DNA of 64,000 bases. Origin: UBA1737 sp045653225. Its GTDB lineage: Bacteria > Bacillota_I > Bacilli_A > ML615J-28 > CAG-313. The stretch covers positions 4,446 to 68,445 of the forward strand of contig JAZOLP010000062.1 of assembly GCA_045653225.1 (NCBI GenBank), read 5' to 3'. The translations under genes were made by a program, and so were the position numbers. The notes beneath the pieces are model-generated. The model was not told the DNA's origin and did not search any database. It saw nothing but the letters and a program-made list of their open reading frames with translations. Below are positions 35,069 to 43,900 of this stretch, one piece after another; within the stretch, counting starts at the first letter, position 1, and each line of letters begins with the position of its first letter.

Positions 35069-37229
35069 GAAATGTTCTGCTTAATATTTCTTGCTTTTGT
35101 TCTTTTGTTAGAGAATTAAACAGAACTGCATATCCACTAATTCTAATTGTTAAGTTTGGATAGCTTTCAGGGTGTTCAATAGCATCTTCTAATGTTTCTT
35201 TGTTAAACACATTTACATTAATATGATGTCCATTTTTTTCAAAATATCCATCTAAAATTGTACACAAATTATTCACTTGTTCTTTTGTATTTTTACCAAG
35301 CACAGAAGGAATAATTGTAAACGTATTTGAAATACCGTCATCACAGAACTGATAAGGTATTTTCGCAACTGAATTTAAAGAGGCAAGAGCGCCATTTTCT
35401 TCTCTTCCGTGGAGTGGGTTCGCGCCAGGAGCAAATGGAGCATATGCCTTTCTACCATCTGGAGTTGCGCCAGTTTTCTTTCCGTACATAATATTAGATG
35501 TTATTGTAAGTATAGATAAAGTTGGTTTTGCGTTTCTATAAAGCCATTGTGCTTCTAAGAAATACTTAAAATAAGTAGCAACTTGAAGCCCTAACGCATC
35601 TGATTCATCTATATCATTACCATATTTAGGAAAATCGCCTTCAATTTTAAAATCAATAGCAATTCCTTCTTCATTTCTTATCGGTATTACTTTTGCGAAT
35701 TTAATACTTGCTAAACTATCGGACATTACTGAATAGCCTGCAATACCAAAAGCCATTAATCTATCTTCTAAATGAGTATCGTGTAGAGCCATTTGAATTG
35801 ATTCATACGCATACTTATCGTGCATAAAATGAATTACATTATTTGCATCTGAATAAATTCTTGCCAATTCGCGCAATACATATAAATAATTTTCATAAAC
35901 TTCTTTAAAATCAAGAGGAGATTTTGTTAATTTTGGAACACCTTTAATTACTAATTCTCCTGTTCTTTCGTCTTTACCCTCGTTAATTGCATATAATAGA
36001 GCCTTGGCTAAATTACATCTTGCACCGAAGAATTGCATTTGTTTACCAGTTTTCATCGCAGAAACGCAACAAGCAATAGAATAATCATTTCCATATTTTG
36101 GTCTCATTAAATCATCATTCTCATATTGAATTGCACAAGTCTTAATAGACATTTCTGCACAATATTTTTTAAAGTTTTCAGGTAGCTTTTCGCTCCATAA
36201 AACAGTTAAATTTGGTTCTGGTGCCGCACCTAAATGCTCTAGCGCGTGTAAAAATCTAAAAGAAGTTTTTGTTACTAATGATTGTTCATCGTTAAGCATA
36301 CCACCTATTGCTTCAGTTACCCAAGTAGGATCTCCTGCGAATAATTCATCATAAGCAGAAGTGCGCAAATGACGAATAAATCTTAATTTTATAATAAACT
36401 GATCTATTAACTCTTGAGCTTCTTGCTCGGATATAATATCATTTTTTAAATCATTCTCAATATAAATATCAATAAAAGTTGATACTCTGCCGAGAGAGGT
36501 TGCCGCGCCATTACTTTCTTTTGCACCAGCAAGATAAGCAAAATAAATTGCTTGAATTGCGTCTCTCGCGTTTGTAGCTGGCTTGTTAATCATAATACCA
36601 TATCTGGCCGCCATTGTTGTTAATTCGCGCAATGCTTTAATTTGCATAGATACTTCTTCTCTTAATTGTATATCACGCATATCTAAATTTGCAAAATCTT
36701 TTTGCTTTTGTTCGATTAAATAATCTGTGCCATAAAGTGCTACTCTGCGATAGTCTCCTATGATGCGGCCGCGTCCATAGGCATCTGGTAAGCCAGTTAT
36801 TAACCCATTGTGTCTAGCTTTAAGAACTTCTTCTGAATAAGCATCAAATACTCCTTCATTATGAGTTTTTCTAAATTGGTGAAACAAATCTAATTCATAA
36901 GGAGTTGTTAAATCGTGTTCTCGCAAACATTGCTTAACCATTCTTATTCCACCGTATGGGTTAATGATTCTTTTAAGTGGGGTATCTGTTTGAAGCCCCA
37001 CTATTACTTCATTATCTTTATCTATATAGCCAGGTTGAAAATTATCTATTCCAGAAAACGCTTCTGTTTCAATATCTAATACTCCACCTGCTTCTTGTTC
37101 TTGTCTTAATAAATCTTTACATTTATCCCATAATTTTTGAGTTTTTTCTGTTATTGGTTGAAGAAAACTACTGTCTCCTAAATATTCAGTATAATTATTC
37201 TCAATAAATTTATTTACATTAATAGACAT
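35055..37229 (-). CDS. pflB: Pyruvate formate-lyase (formate acetyltransferase), full length
   Basis: 724 residues, converting pyruvate and CoA to acetyl-CoA and formate by a glycyl radical. The catalytic pair is in DYSIACCVSAM (Cys about 387-388); PEPNLTVLWSEKLPENFKKY, YENDDLMRP, GKQMQFFGARCNLAKALLYA and YGKKTGATPDGRKAYAPFAP match E. coli PflB region by region. The radical Gly is in RISGYAV (about 699), and the enzyme ends NSLTKEQKQEILSRTF plus HGGL. Nothing is missing, so it should be active after activation. I use the ATG at 37229 with AAGGAGG ahead. It follows nrdD by 17 bases in one operon. Confidence 0.96.
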   Translation of the reverse strand: MSINVNKFIENNYTEYLGDSSFLQPITEKTQKLWDKCKDLLRQEQEAGGVLDIETEAFSGIDNFQPGYIDKDNEVIVGLQTDTPLKRIINPYGGIRMVKQCLREHDLTTPYELDLFHQFRKTHNEGVFDAYSEEVLKARHNGLITGLPDAYGRGRIIGDYRRVALYGTDYLIEQKQKDFANLDMRDIQLREEVSMQIKALRELTTMAARYGIMINKPATNARDAIQAIYFAYLAGAKESNGAATSLGRVSTFIDIYIENDLKNDIISEQEAQELIDQFIIKLRFIRHLRTSAYDELFAGDPTWVTEAIGGMLNDEQSLVTKTSFRFLHALEHLGAAPEPNLTVLWSEKLPENFKKYCAEMSIKTCAIQYENDDLMRPKYGNDYSIACCVSAMKTGKQMQFFGARCNLAKALLYAINEGKDERTGELVIKGVPKLTKSPLDFKEVYENYLYVLRELARIYSDANNVIHFMHDKYAYESIQMALHDTHLEDRLMAFGIAGYSVMSDSLASIKFAKVIPIRNEEGIAIDFKIEGDFPKYGNDIDESDALGLQVATYFKYFLEAQWLYRNAKPTLSILTITSNIMYGKKTGATPDGRKAYAPFAPGANPLHGREENGALASLNSVAKIPYQFCDDGISNTFTIIPSVLGKNTKEQVNNLCTILDGYFEKNGHHINVNVFNKETLEDAIEHPESYPNLTIRISGYAVLFNSLTKEQKQEILSRTFHGGL

Positions 37230-37246
37230 TGATTTTCCTCCTTTTC

Positions 37247-38215
37247 TCAAAATTTATGTTTTACTCTTAATTCTGTTTCTTGAACTTTTCCTTTATTAAA
37301 TGCAGTTGTATAATTTCCTGTCAAATAACCTGTTACTCTTCTTAACTGTTGAATGTGTTCACTACCGCACACAGGGCAGTATTTATTAAACTCGTCTAAA
37401 TATCCACAATCCAAGCAAGCGTCATTTGGGACATTGATCGCGAAATAAGGTATATCCTTGTCCATAGCATAATTTATAATTTGCTCAATTGCAGATAAGT
37501 TATTTTTAACACTACCATCTAACTCTACATAAGTAATACATCCCGCACTTGAATAACCAGTTAATTGAGATTCTATGTCAATTTTATCAAATGGTGACAT
37601 TTCTTTCCAAACTGGAACATGCATCGAATTAGTAAAGAATGCTTTATCACTAACATTTTCGATTACTCCATATTTATCTTTAAATTTTTGCATAGCAGTA
37701 AAACAAAGATTTTCTGCAGGAGTATAATATACACCAAAGTTAAGTTTATACTCTTCTTTGAATGAAGCGCATTTATCTTTAAATAATTGTTCAATTCTTT
37801 TAGCCAATACCATACCCTCTTCAGTTGTATGGTCTGTACCAATTAAAATTTGAAGTGTTTCCGCAAGACCAAGTTGCCCAATCGCAAGAGTTCCGTGTTT
37901 GAGTGCGCTTCTAATTCCCTCTTCTGGCACATAACCAGCCATTAAATTATTTTCATACATAAATTTGGCTGAGTCTGGACTTTGCGAACAAATATATTCA
38001 AATCTTTCTAATAAGATGTCTTTTGCGTCGTGAATTTTTCTATTTAAAAGATTTAAGAATACTACTTCTAAATCTTCTTCTTGTCCTTCTTCCTCACACA
38101 TTTCTTTAGCCATCATAGCCAATGTAGGAAGAATAATTGTTACAGGACATATATTACCTCTACCATCTTTAAGCTGGCCAAAACCATTAATATCCCAGCC
38201 GTTTGCCGTTCTGCA
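37247..38215 (-). CDS. nrdD: Anaerobic (class III) ribonucleotide reductase NrdD, exon 2
   Basis: Second exon, 322 residues, joined in frame to exon 1 across a group I intron. Together they give a 740-residue enzyme that reduces NTPs to dNTPs in the absence of oxygen. It starts CRTANGWDINGFGQLKDGRG and contains the NrdD core NICPVTIILP, then the zinc site CLDC...CPVC (about 10 residues apart) and the glycyl-radical RRVTGYLTG near the C-terminus. An ATG at 38218 gives a free-standing frame, but that ATG overlaps the intron's last base and has no RBS. Confidence 0.92.
   Translation of the reverse strand, partial: CRTANGWDINGFGQLKDGRGNICPVTIILPTLAMMAKEMCEEEGQEEDLEVVFLNLLNRKIHDAKDILLERFEYICSQSPDSAKFMYENNLMAGYVPEEGIRSALKHGTLAIGQLGLAETLQILIGTDHTTEEGMVLAKRIEQLFKDKCASFKEEYKLNFGVYYTPAENLCFTAMQKFKDKYGVIENVSDKAFFTNSMHVPVWKEMSPFDKIDIESQLTGYSSAGCITYVELDGSVKNNLSAIEQIINYAMDKDIPYFAINVPNDACLDCGYLDEFNKYCPVCGSEHIQQLRRVTGYLTGNYTTAFNKGKVQETELRVKHKF
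37271..37330. repeat. Direct repeat copy B (in the intact nrdD 3' end)
   Basis: Partner of 34970-35023; lies in the coding sequence for the NrdD C-terminal tail. The pair brackets pflB. Confidence 0.75.
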
Positions 38216-39037
38216 CATGTTAATCCGATGTTACCATCGGCACTGACTATATCTTCTCCAATTATTTGGAGTCTTCCGCTTCGAATGTGCGCCTATCTCA
38301 CATTCTACTCCCTTACATTCATCAGGGATAGTCGATACACTTTATTCATTATAATATTCAAAAATCCAAGTATTTTTATATGGACTTTTTACTTGTCCAT
38401 TGAGTCGAGTGGTAATAGAAGTTTTTCCATTTTGTATTCCGCAGGCTCTGGCGCAACCAATTACTGTATCGAAAATATCAACTTCATTTGTAATTATATT
38501 GGTTCGTTTGACTTTTTGAGCCATCGGGTTTTTCCCACCCAATTTTGTTTGTCTAATTTTTTCTTTAATTTCATTCATTTCTTCATCTGTTTTAGAAAGA
38601 TATGTATTTCCACCGCATTTATAAATAGCGCTAGTTTCATTATATCCCTCTTTAACAGCATTATAAAATTGAATCCAATATTGCTCTTTGAAATTTAATT
38701 CTTCTTGATTTTCTGCTGTATCAATTTCTTCTATAACAAAATTTTCTTTGCCGTATTTTCTAATTGCTCGAGCAAAATGCGTATCAAGAATGTTATTTAA
38801 TGCGTCATTTATATGACGATGAAATCTTGCTTCGATAGGCCTAATACTTTGACCTATATATACTTTGTTGTTTTGAATATTTGTAATTTTATATATCCAC
38901 ATAGAAACTCCTTTCTATTGAATATTATAATGAATCTTAGCACGGTCTCATCCACGTGGGACCTAACCGTTAGCCCGCAATCGCGGACACCCTCGGGCGA
39001 GGTTCAAAAGATTTTACATGGGCTGTAGTTTTCACTT
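38216..39037 (-). mobile_element. Group I intron inside nrdD
   Basis: 822 bases separating NrdD residues ...STMG and CRTAN..., which are contiguous in other NrdD proteins. Splice sites fit group I rules: exon 1 ends in ATGGGT pairing with an internal guide GCCCAT (39018-39023) with a U-G at the cut, and the intron ends in G. P7 is formed by GACTAT (38333-38328) and ATAGTC within GAAGATATAGTC (38256-38245), followed by a P9 hairpin (38225-38240). A P4-P6-like GACCGTGCTAAGATT lies at the 5' side, like T4 td. The endonuclease gene is looped out between P6 and P7. Confidence 0.9.
38342..38902 (-). CDS. Intron-encoded GIY-YIG homing endonuclease
   Basis: 186 residues. IYKITNIQNNKVYIGQS (about 3-19) is the GIY-YIG signature (here IYK/VYIG), with Arg in PIEARFHRHINDAL and catalytic Glu in LNFKEQYWIQFYNA. 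The C-terminal half has NUMOD/intron-encoded DNA-recognition helices (IGCARACGIQNGKTSITTRL). It cuts intronless nrdD alleles so that the intron is copied in. AGAAAGGAG precedes the ATG, so the intron RNA is also its mRNA. Confidence 0.93.
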   Translation of the reverse strand: MWIYKITNIQNNKVYIGQSIRPIEARFHRHINDALNNILDTHFARAIRKYGKENFVIEEIDTAENQEELNFKEQYWIQFYNAVKEGYNETSAIYKCGGNTYLSKTDEEMNEIKEKIRQTKLGGKNPMAQKVKRTNIITNEVDIFDTVIGCARACGIQNGKTSITTRLNGQVKSPYKNTWIFEYYNE

Positions 39038-40291
39038 ACCCATTGTGCTCATATATGTTCTAGGGTCGTCAGGATCGTATCCAGCATTGCCGCTCCAATC
39101 TACATTACAGTAATTTGGATATAATCTTGTTGCAGTTGATTTAAGAGCCAACTGATATAAATCATAATTAGGGGTACCTGGTTTATCATTTACACCTTTC
39201 ATATATTGAAAAATTTGACAAGGGAAAACAGATGTTCTATGCGATTTTCCAAGTCCTTCAATTGTTCCTTCTAAAATAGCTTTTGTAACCATTCTTCCCT
39301 CAACTAGAGTACAAGTACCATAGTTAATTGAACTAAATGGAAGCTGATTTCCGCTACGAGATTGTAAAGTATTAAGATTATGAAGCATACCTTCAACTGC
39401 TTGTTTTAATTCTCTTTCTGTCATATCCATAGCATATATATAAACATTTGGAAAATAATTTATATAACATTCGTTAAATATAGAAGTTTCATTTGTTACG
39501 TAGTTAAATACTACTGCATCATACGGATTTTCAAACATTTCAATATATTTTAAACCATCCACATAGTGCTTATAGAAACTTTTTCTTACATACGGAACCA
39601 TACTCCAATCCAAGTGAGAACAACTTACACCGCCAAACTGTTGTAAACTTTGTATCTGAAAAATAACTGCCAATAGTTGAAATGCTGTATTGATTGAACT
39701 TGCGGGGCGCACATCTGTTTGTCTCGTATTGAAACCATTCGCAAGTAAATGATCAATAGGAACAGTTAAACAGTTATGATTACCAAGTACATATTGATCT
39801 AGGTCGTGAGTATAAATTTTATTATTAAGATGATTATCTTTTGTTTTTTTGCTTACTAAATAATTTAAAGCGTAGTCTTTATTCATTACGCTCGCGGCTT
39901 CGCCATTTCTTCCACCGAAAGATTTTTCATCTACATTTGCATTTTGATTTTTAATATCTTGTGCTTGAAGCTTTTTACCTATCTCTTTATGTAACGCGCT
40001 TTTCGCATTACGAGCAATACTTCTTTTTTCTCTATATATAATATAAGCTTTTGCAACATCTAATCTTTCACTTTGCATAAGCTTTTGCTCAACTAAATCT
40101 TGTATTTTTTCTATATCCCAATCACTTACATAGTGAGTATATTCTTCATAGATTTCTTCTGCGATATCTTGAGCAATTTCCTCTGAATAAATTTGTCCAT
40201 CTACTTCTTCAAAAGCTTTATTTATTGCTTTTATAATATTGTCTTTACAAAACTCTACAAGAGTTCCGTCTCTTTTAATTATCATCTTCAT
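39038..40291 (-). CDS. nrdD: Anaerobic (class III) ribonucleotide reductase NrdD, exon 1
   Basis: First exon, 418 codons. Residues 1-90 are the ATP-cone regulatory domain (MIIKRDGTLVEFCKDNIIKAI...YIIYREKRS), then the barrel begins: KIYTHDLDQYVLGNHNCLTVPIDHLL, SSINTAFQLLAVIFQ and QQFGGVSCSHLDW, which are NrdD hallmarks, and YDPDDPRTYMSTMG directly before the splice site. ATP-cone presence means allosteric control by dATP. Unspliced RNA would give a truncated protein stopping at TGA two codons into the intron. AGGAGG lies before the ATG, right after the NrdR-like boxes. Confidence 0.93.
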
Positions 40292-40300
40292 TGCTACCTC

Positions 40301-40347
40301 CTACTAAATATTGTGTGCGGCAGACGATACCGCACTATATTTAGGTT
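40301..40347 (-). promoter_or_regulatory. Tandem NrdR-box-like operator in front of nrdD
   Basis: Read on the - strand, the 16-mers AACCTAAATATAGTGC (40347-40332) and ACACAATATTTAGTAG (40316-40301) each match 9 of 10 core positions of the published NrdR consensus (CwAtATaTwG). The second matches 13 of 16 of the full box. They are 31 bp apart start to start, the spacing reported for paired NrdR boxes in bacteria. The interval also folds as a GTGCGG/CCGCAC hairpin. The second box abuts the ribosome-binding site. Confidence 0.62.
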
Positions 40348-40356
40348 TTGTTAGAA

Positions 40357-40941
40357 TTAGATTGTCCATTCTTGCCCACAGAGAACAGTATCAATTTGGT
40401 GAATGGTATCGGAAAATTCCCAGCGTGTGTTATTTTTGAACTTCGACACGATTGGGAATTCGTCTTCATTTTCTGTGATTTGAAAATCTGCTTTGTCAGT
40501 AGAAAATCTTCTAATAATTTCTTCAATATCTGGATTTTCTTCTCTGCTAAGCTGACGAATTAATCTTTCTTTGTCTGTTGCTTCAATATAAGCAACTTTT
40601 AAATCGATTCTGTCGTCCCAACTTAGTATTTGAATACCCTCTGGGTTTAACACAAGTAAATTAATTTTTTCTTCATCTAAAGACATAATTGGAGTACCAT
40701 AGGCCCAATTATTAAAACAAGTTGCTTCAAGCATTCTATTGTTATCTAATTCTCTTAAAAAGGTTTCAGGAGTTAAAAAATGATAATCAACTCCATTAAC
40801 TTCTCCCTCTCTTGGAGGTCGAGTAGTCGCGGAAACTACTCGATTAAATTTATGCGGTCTAAGCTTTAATAATTCTTTAGCTATTGTATCTTTTCCGCTT
40901 CCCGCTTTGCCCATAATAGCTAAAACTTTAAGCTTCTTCAT
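40357..40941 (-). CDS. gmk: Guanylate kinase
   Basis: About 194 residues; phosphorylates (d)GMP to (d)GDP. P-loop KAGSGKDT (about 12-19) and the guanylate kinase signature SATTRPPREGEVNGVDYHFL (about 37-56) are both clear; AYIEATDKERLIRQL and the lid region follow. The ATG at 40941 lies nine bases after GGAG and is preferred to the ATG at 40947. It begins inside the end of the polymerase gene. Provides dGTP precursors from degraded host nucleic acid, next to nrdD. Confidence 0.9.
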   Translation of the reverse strand: MKKLKVLAIMGKAGSGKDTIAKELLKLRPHKFNRVVSATTRPPREGEVNGVDYHFLTPETFLRELDNNRMLEATCFNNWAYGTPIMSLDEEKINLLVLNPEGIQILSWDDRIDLKVAYIEATDKERLIRQLSREENPDIEEIIRRFSTDKADFQITENEDEFPIVSKFKNNTRWEFSDTIHQIDTVLCGQEWTI

Positions 40942-43900
40942 CTTCATATTCTCCTTTATATCGTTCCTCTTGAAGAACTATATCTCCTTTGTTGTCTATA
41001 TCTAAAATTCTATATAGTTGGTGGCCGCCTGTTGCAGTATATTTTTTAGCAACAAAATCATCGCCTCGTCTAATACCTTGAATCAACAGCATATTGCCTC
41101 GAGTGAACCAGCTTTTTTCCATAACTTTTTTCTTTCCATCTGCTTGTCTTTCAGAAATCTGTTTATCGAACAATGAAAAATATTCTTTTCCAAACTTAAC
41201 ATTAACGACGCCATCGTTTGTTAATAATGAAATAGTTGATTTAATTTTATTTTTTGCAATACAAGTACCTGCTATTTTATATATTTTATAAATAGGAATT
41301 AATGCTTCTTTTCTTCTGATGGTATAATCAATATCAGGCTCTTCGTTTAACTCAAAGAAACTTGATATCCCATACTTAGTATCATCTAAATCAATTAATT
41401 CATGATCGTGGTAATAGAAACTTAATGATTCCATTTCCCATTTTGAAATATTACCTTTACCCGCGTACTTTGCCCAATCTTCTAAAAATACTTGATTATT
41501 TAAAGATTGTAAAATTTCTTTTTGCTCTGCTGATAACCAGGCGCGAGCCGCGTCCATAACTTTCTGATACTTCTTATCCCAAGCTTTTACTCCAATTCCA
41601 AGTTGACCGTCTATTGAAGCTACTCCATCAAAGTTATCCATAAAGAAAACCTCTGCGGCTTGATCAAAAATATAGTTTTCACCTTTTTTGCATTTTGCTT
41701 TTAAATATTTGTTAAAATGATATACAGATTTTTCAAAATTTAATTCTTTTGGAACCAAATCTCTTTTTATTAATGTTGGGAAATTTTGTAAATTAAGTTT
41801 ACTTTTTAAATCTGATGTCTTATAAACATATCTTGCCATTAAATGTTTTCTATCTTCAAACTTATCAAAAGCTCCCGCTTTAATTAACGATATGGTTTGA
41901 GTTTTATTCGTTTTTACTTTTGACATAAAATCATCAAAATCATTATATGGTCTATTGCTAATAATTTCTTGAACCAAATCATCGCCAATATTAGCTATTG
42001 CTTTTAAACCAAATAAAATTTCATTGTTTTCAATATCTGGAATAAAACCAAAATCAGATTTATTAATATCTGCTAGCGATACTTTAATTCCTGAGGTGCG
42101 GATATCACCTATCGCTTTTGCTATTTTATCATATTTTGTTGTATCGCCCTTATCAGGGTCTACTGCGCCACTATTAACAATTAAACACGCGGTATTCCAA
42201 TATATAGGTTTCCAATTTGTCGCGAGAAACGCGTCCTGTACACCTACAAACGAGTATGGGAGAGAGTGATTAATTGAAAATGCATAACCTAGAGACGGAG
42301 CTATCGCAGCTTCCCATACATAGTTAGCCTCCAGAGTATTTGGTATATGCGCGAATAACTGTTCTTTTAATTCTGGAATTTTATCCATTTGCTTCTTCGC
42401 AACAATTTTACGCGCGGCATTTGCTTCACCCAGTGTAAATCCGGCGATATCAGGATCCATAAGAATTTGCATCATTTGTTCCTGCATTGGTACGCATCCA
42501 TAATATTCATCACAATATTTATGCAAGGCTGTGCGCATTTTATCACCAACTCCAGCGCTGCGCATTTCATCTTCAAAAACATCTAATCCTTCGTGCTGAA
42601 TACGATAAAACTTGTCTTGCTGAGATTCTTTACCTTTTTCGCTCATTAATCTCATCATCGCGGAAGCCGCGGTCATTTCAAGAATATTTTGTGGTTTAAG
42701 CTTTTTAGCTATTGCTAAACCAACACCTGTACAAAATTGGAATATATCTAAAACTTCTCCGTTTCCTATTGCATCCCAAATTTTTTGATTCGATAAATCA
42801 AGTTTTTCTGGATGTAAATATTGATTATATACTTCTCTAATTGAGAGATTATCTGGTATTTCTTTATATATTTGAAGCATTTTCATTGCTTGAATAATTT
42901 TATCGCATACTTCTGTAACAAGAAAGTCATACTTTGTGTCTCCGCAAGCTTCTGCCTCGTGAAGATCAAATTGAGTAACTAAGTCTCCTGATGGGGTTCT
43001 CATGATCGCTGAAGTTTCATATAATGTGTCATCATATAATATTACACCAGACGCGTGACTCGAACGGCCGCATATAATTCCTTCAATAGATAACATAATA
43101 TCCAAAAGTCCTGGATACATACTTACTTCTTTTATAAAAGTTTTATTTGGTTTTCTATCTTTTTCTGGATTACCATAAATAGTATCTTTAAGTGAGAAGA
43201 TAAAACCTCTTTCTTGTTCTATTAATGAACTTATATATTGCGCGACATCAACATCAATTCCGCTTGGATATTCTTCACTTCTGTATCCGCGGCACGCGGT
43301 TAATATCGCACTTTTTGTTGTTTCAGTTTTAAATGTACTAACTTGAACAAGCCCTAACTCTCCACGCTCCTCGCGAATTTTTGAGAAGATGAGTGGTCTT
43401 GCAGACGGGGCCAGATCTATATCTATATCCGGTAATTCTGCACGCTCGCGATTAAGAAAACGCCATTCAGGTAAGTTCCATCTCATTGGGTCTAATTGAG
43501 TAATACCCATACAATAATTTGAAAGATAGCCAGTTGCGCTACCTCTACCTGGTCCTACGATACTTCCGCACTCCCAGAATAAATTAATGTAATGTTGAAG
43601 AGTATTAAAATAAGCAAACAAACAATCTTCTAATTGTTCGCCTATAAACTTAATAACCGAAGCTTCTTCTTCTACTCTTGCTAAATACCTATCATCGCTA
43701 AACTTACCCATATTCATTAAACCATTTAAAACTTCATTAGCCCAATATCTCTCTTGAATTTCATTTGATAATAATAACGAATGAATTGTTGGGTAATTAT
43801 TGTCTAATTCATCACGAACACTATTATTAACACCAAAATGTGAAAGTGATTTAGGGTAATTTTTTACTGAGACTTTTGGAATTTTTTGTTTATGACGTAA

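Noticed and set aside
38081..38698. A 205-codon + strand frame inside the nrdD/intron region
   Set aside because: It overlaps the intron endonuclease and nrdD exon 2 on the other strand and has no RBS or recognisable domain; it is a shadow frame.
37247..40291. nrdD as two split genes or a frameshifted gene
   Set aside because: The group I structure, P1 pairing and exact in-frame junction indicate a spliced intron, not a split gene.
40320..40328. The GTGCGG/CCGCAC hairpin upstream of nrdD as a terminator or riboswitch
   Set aside because: No T-run follows and no known riboswitch core is visible; the NrdR-like boxes explain the symmetry better.
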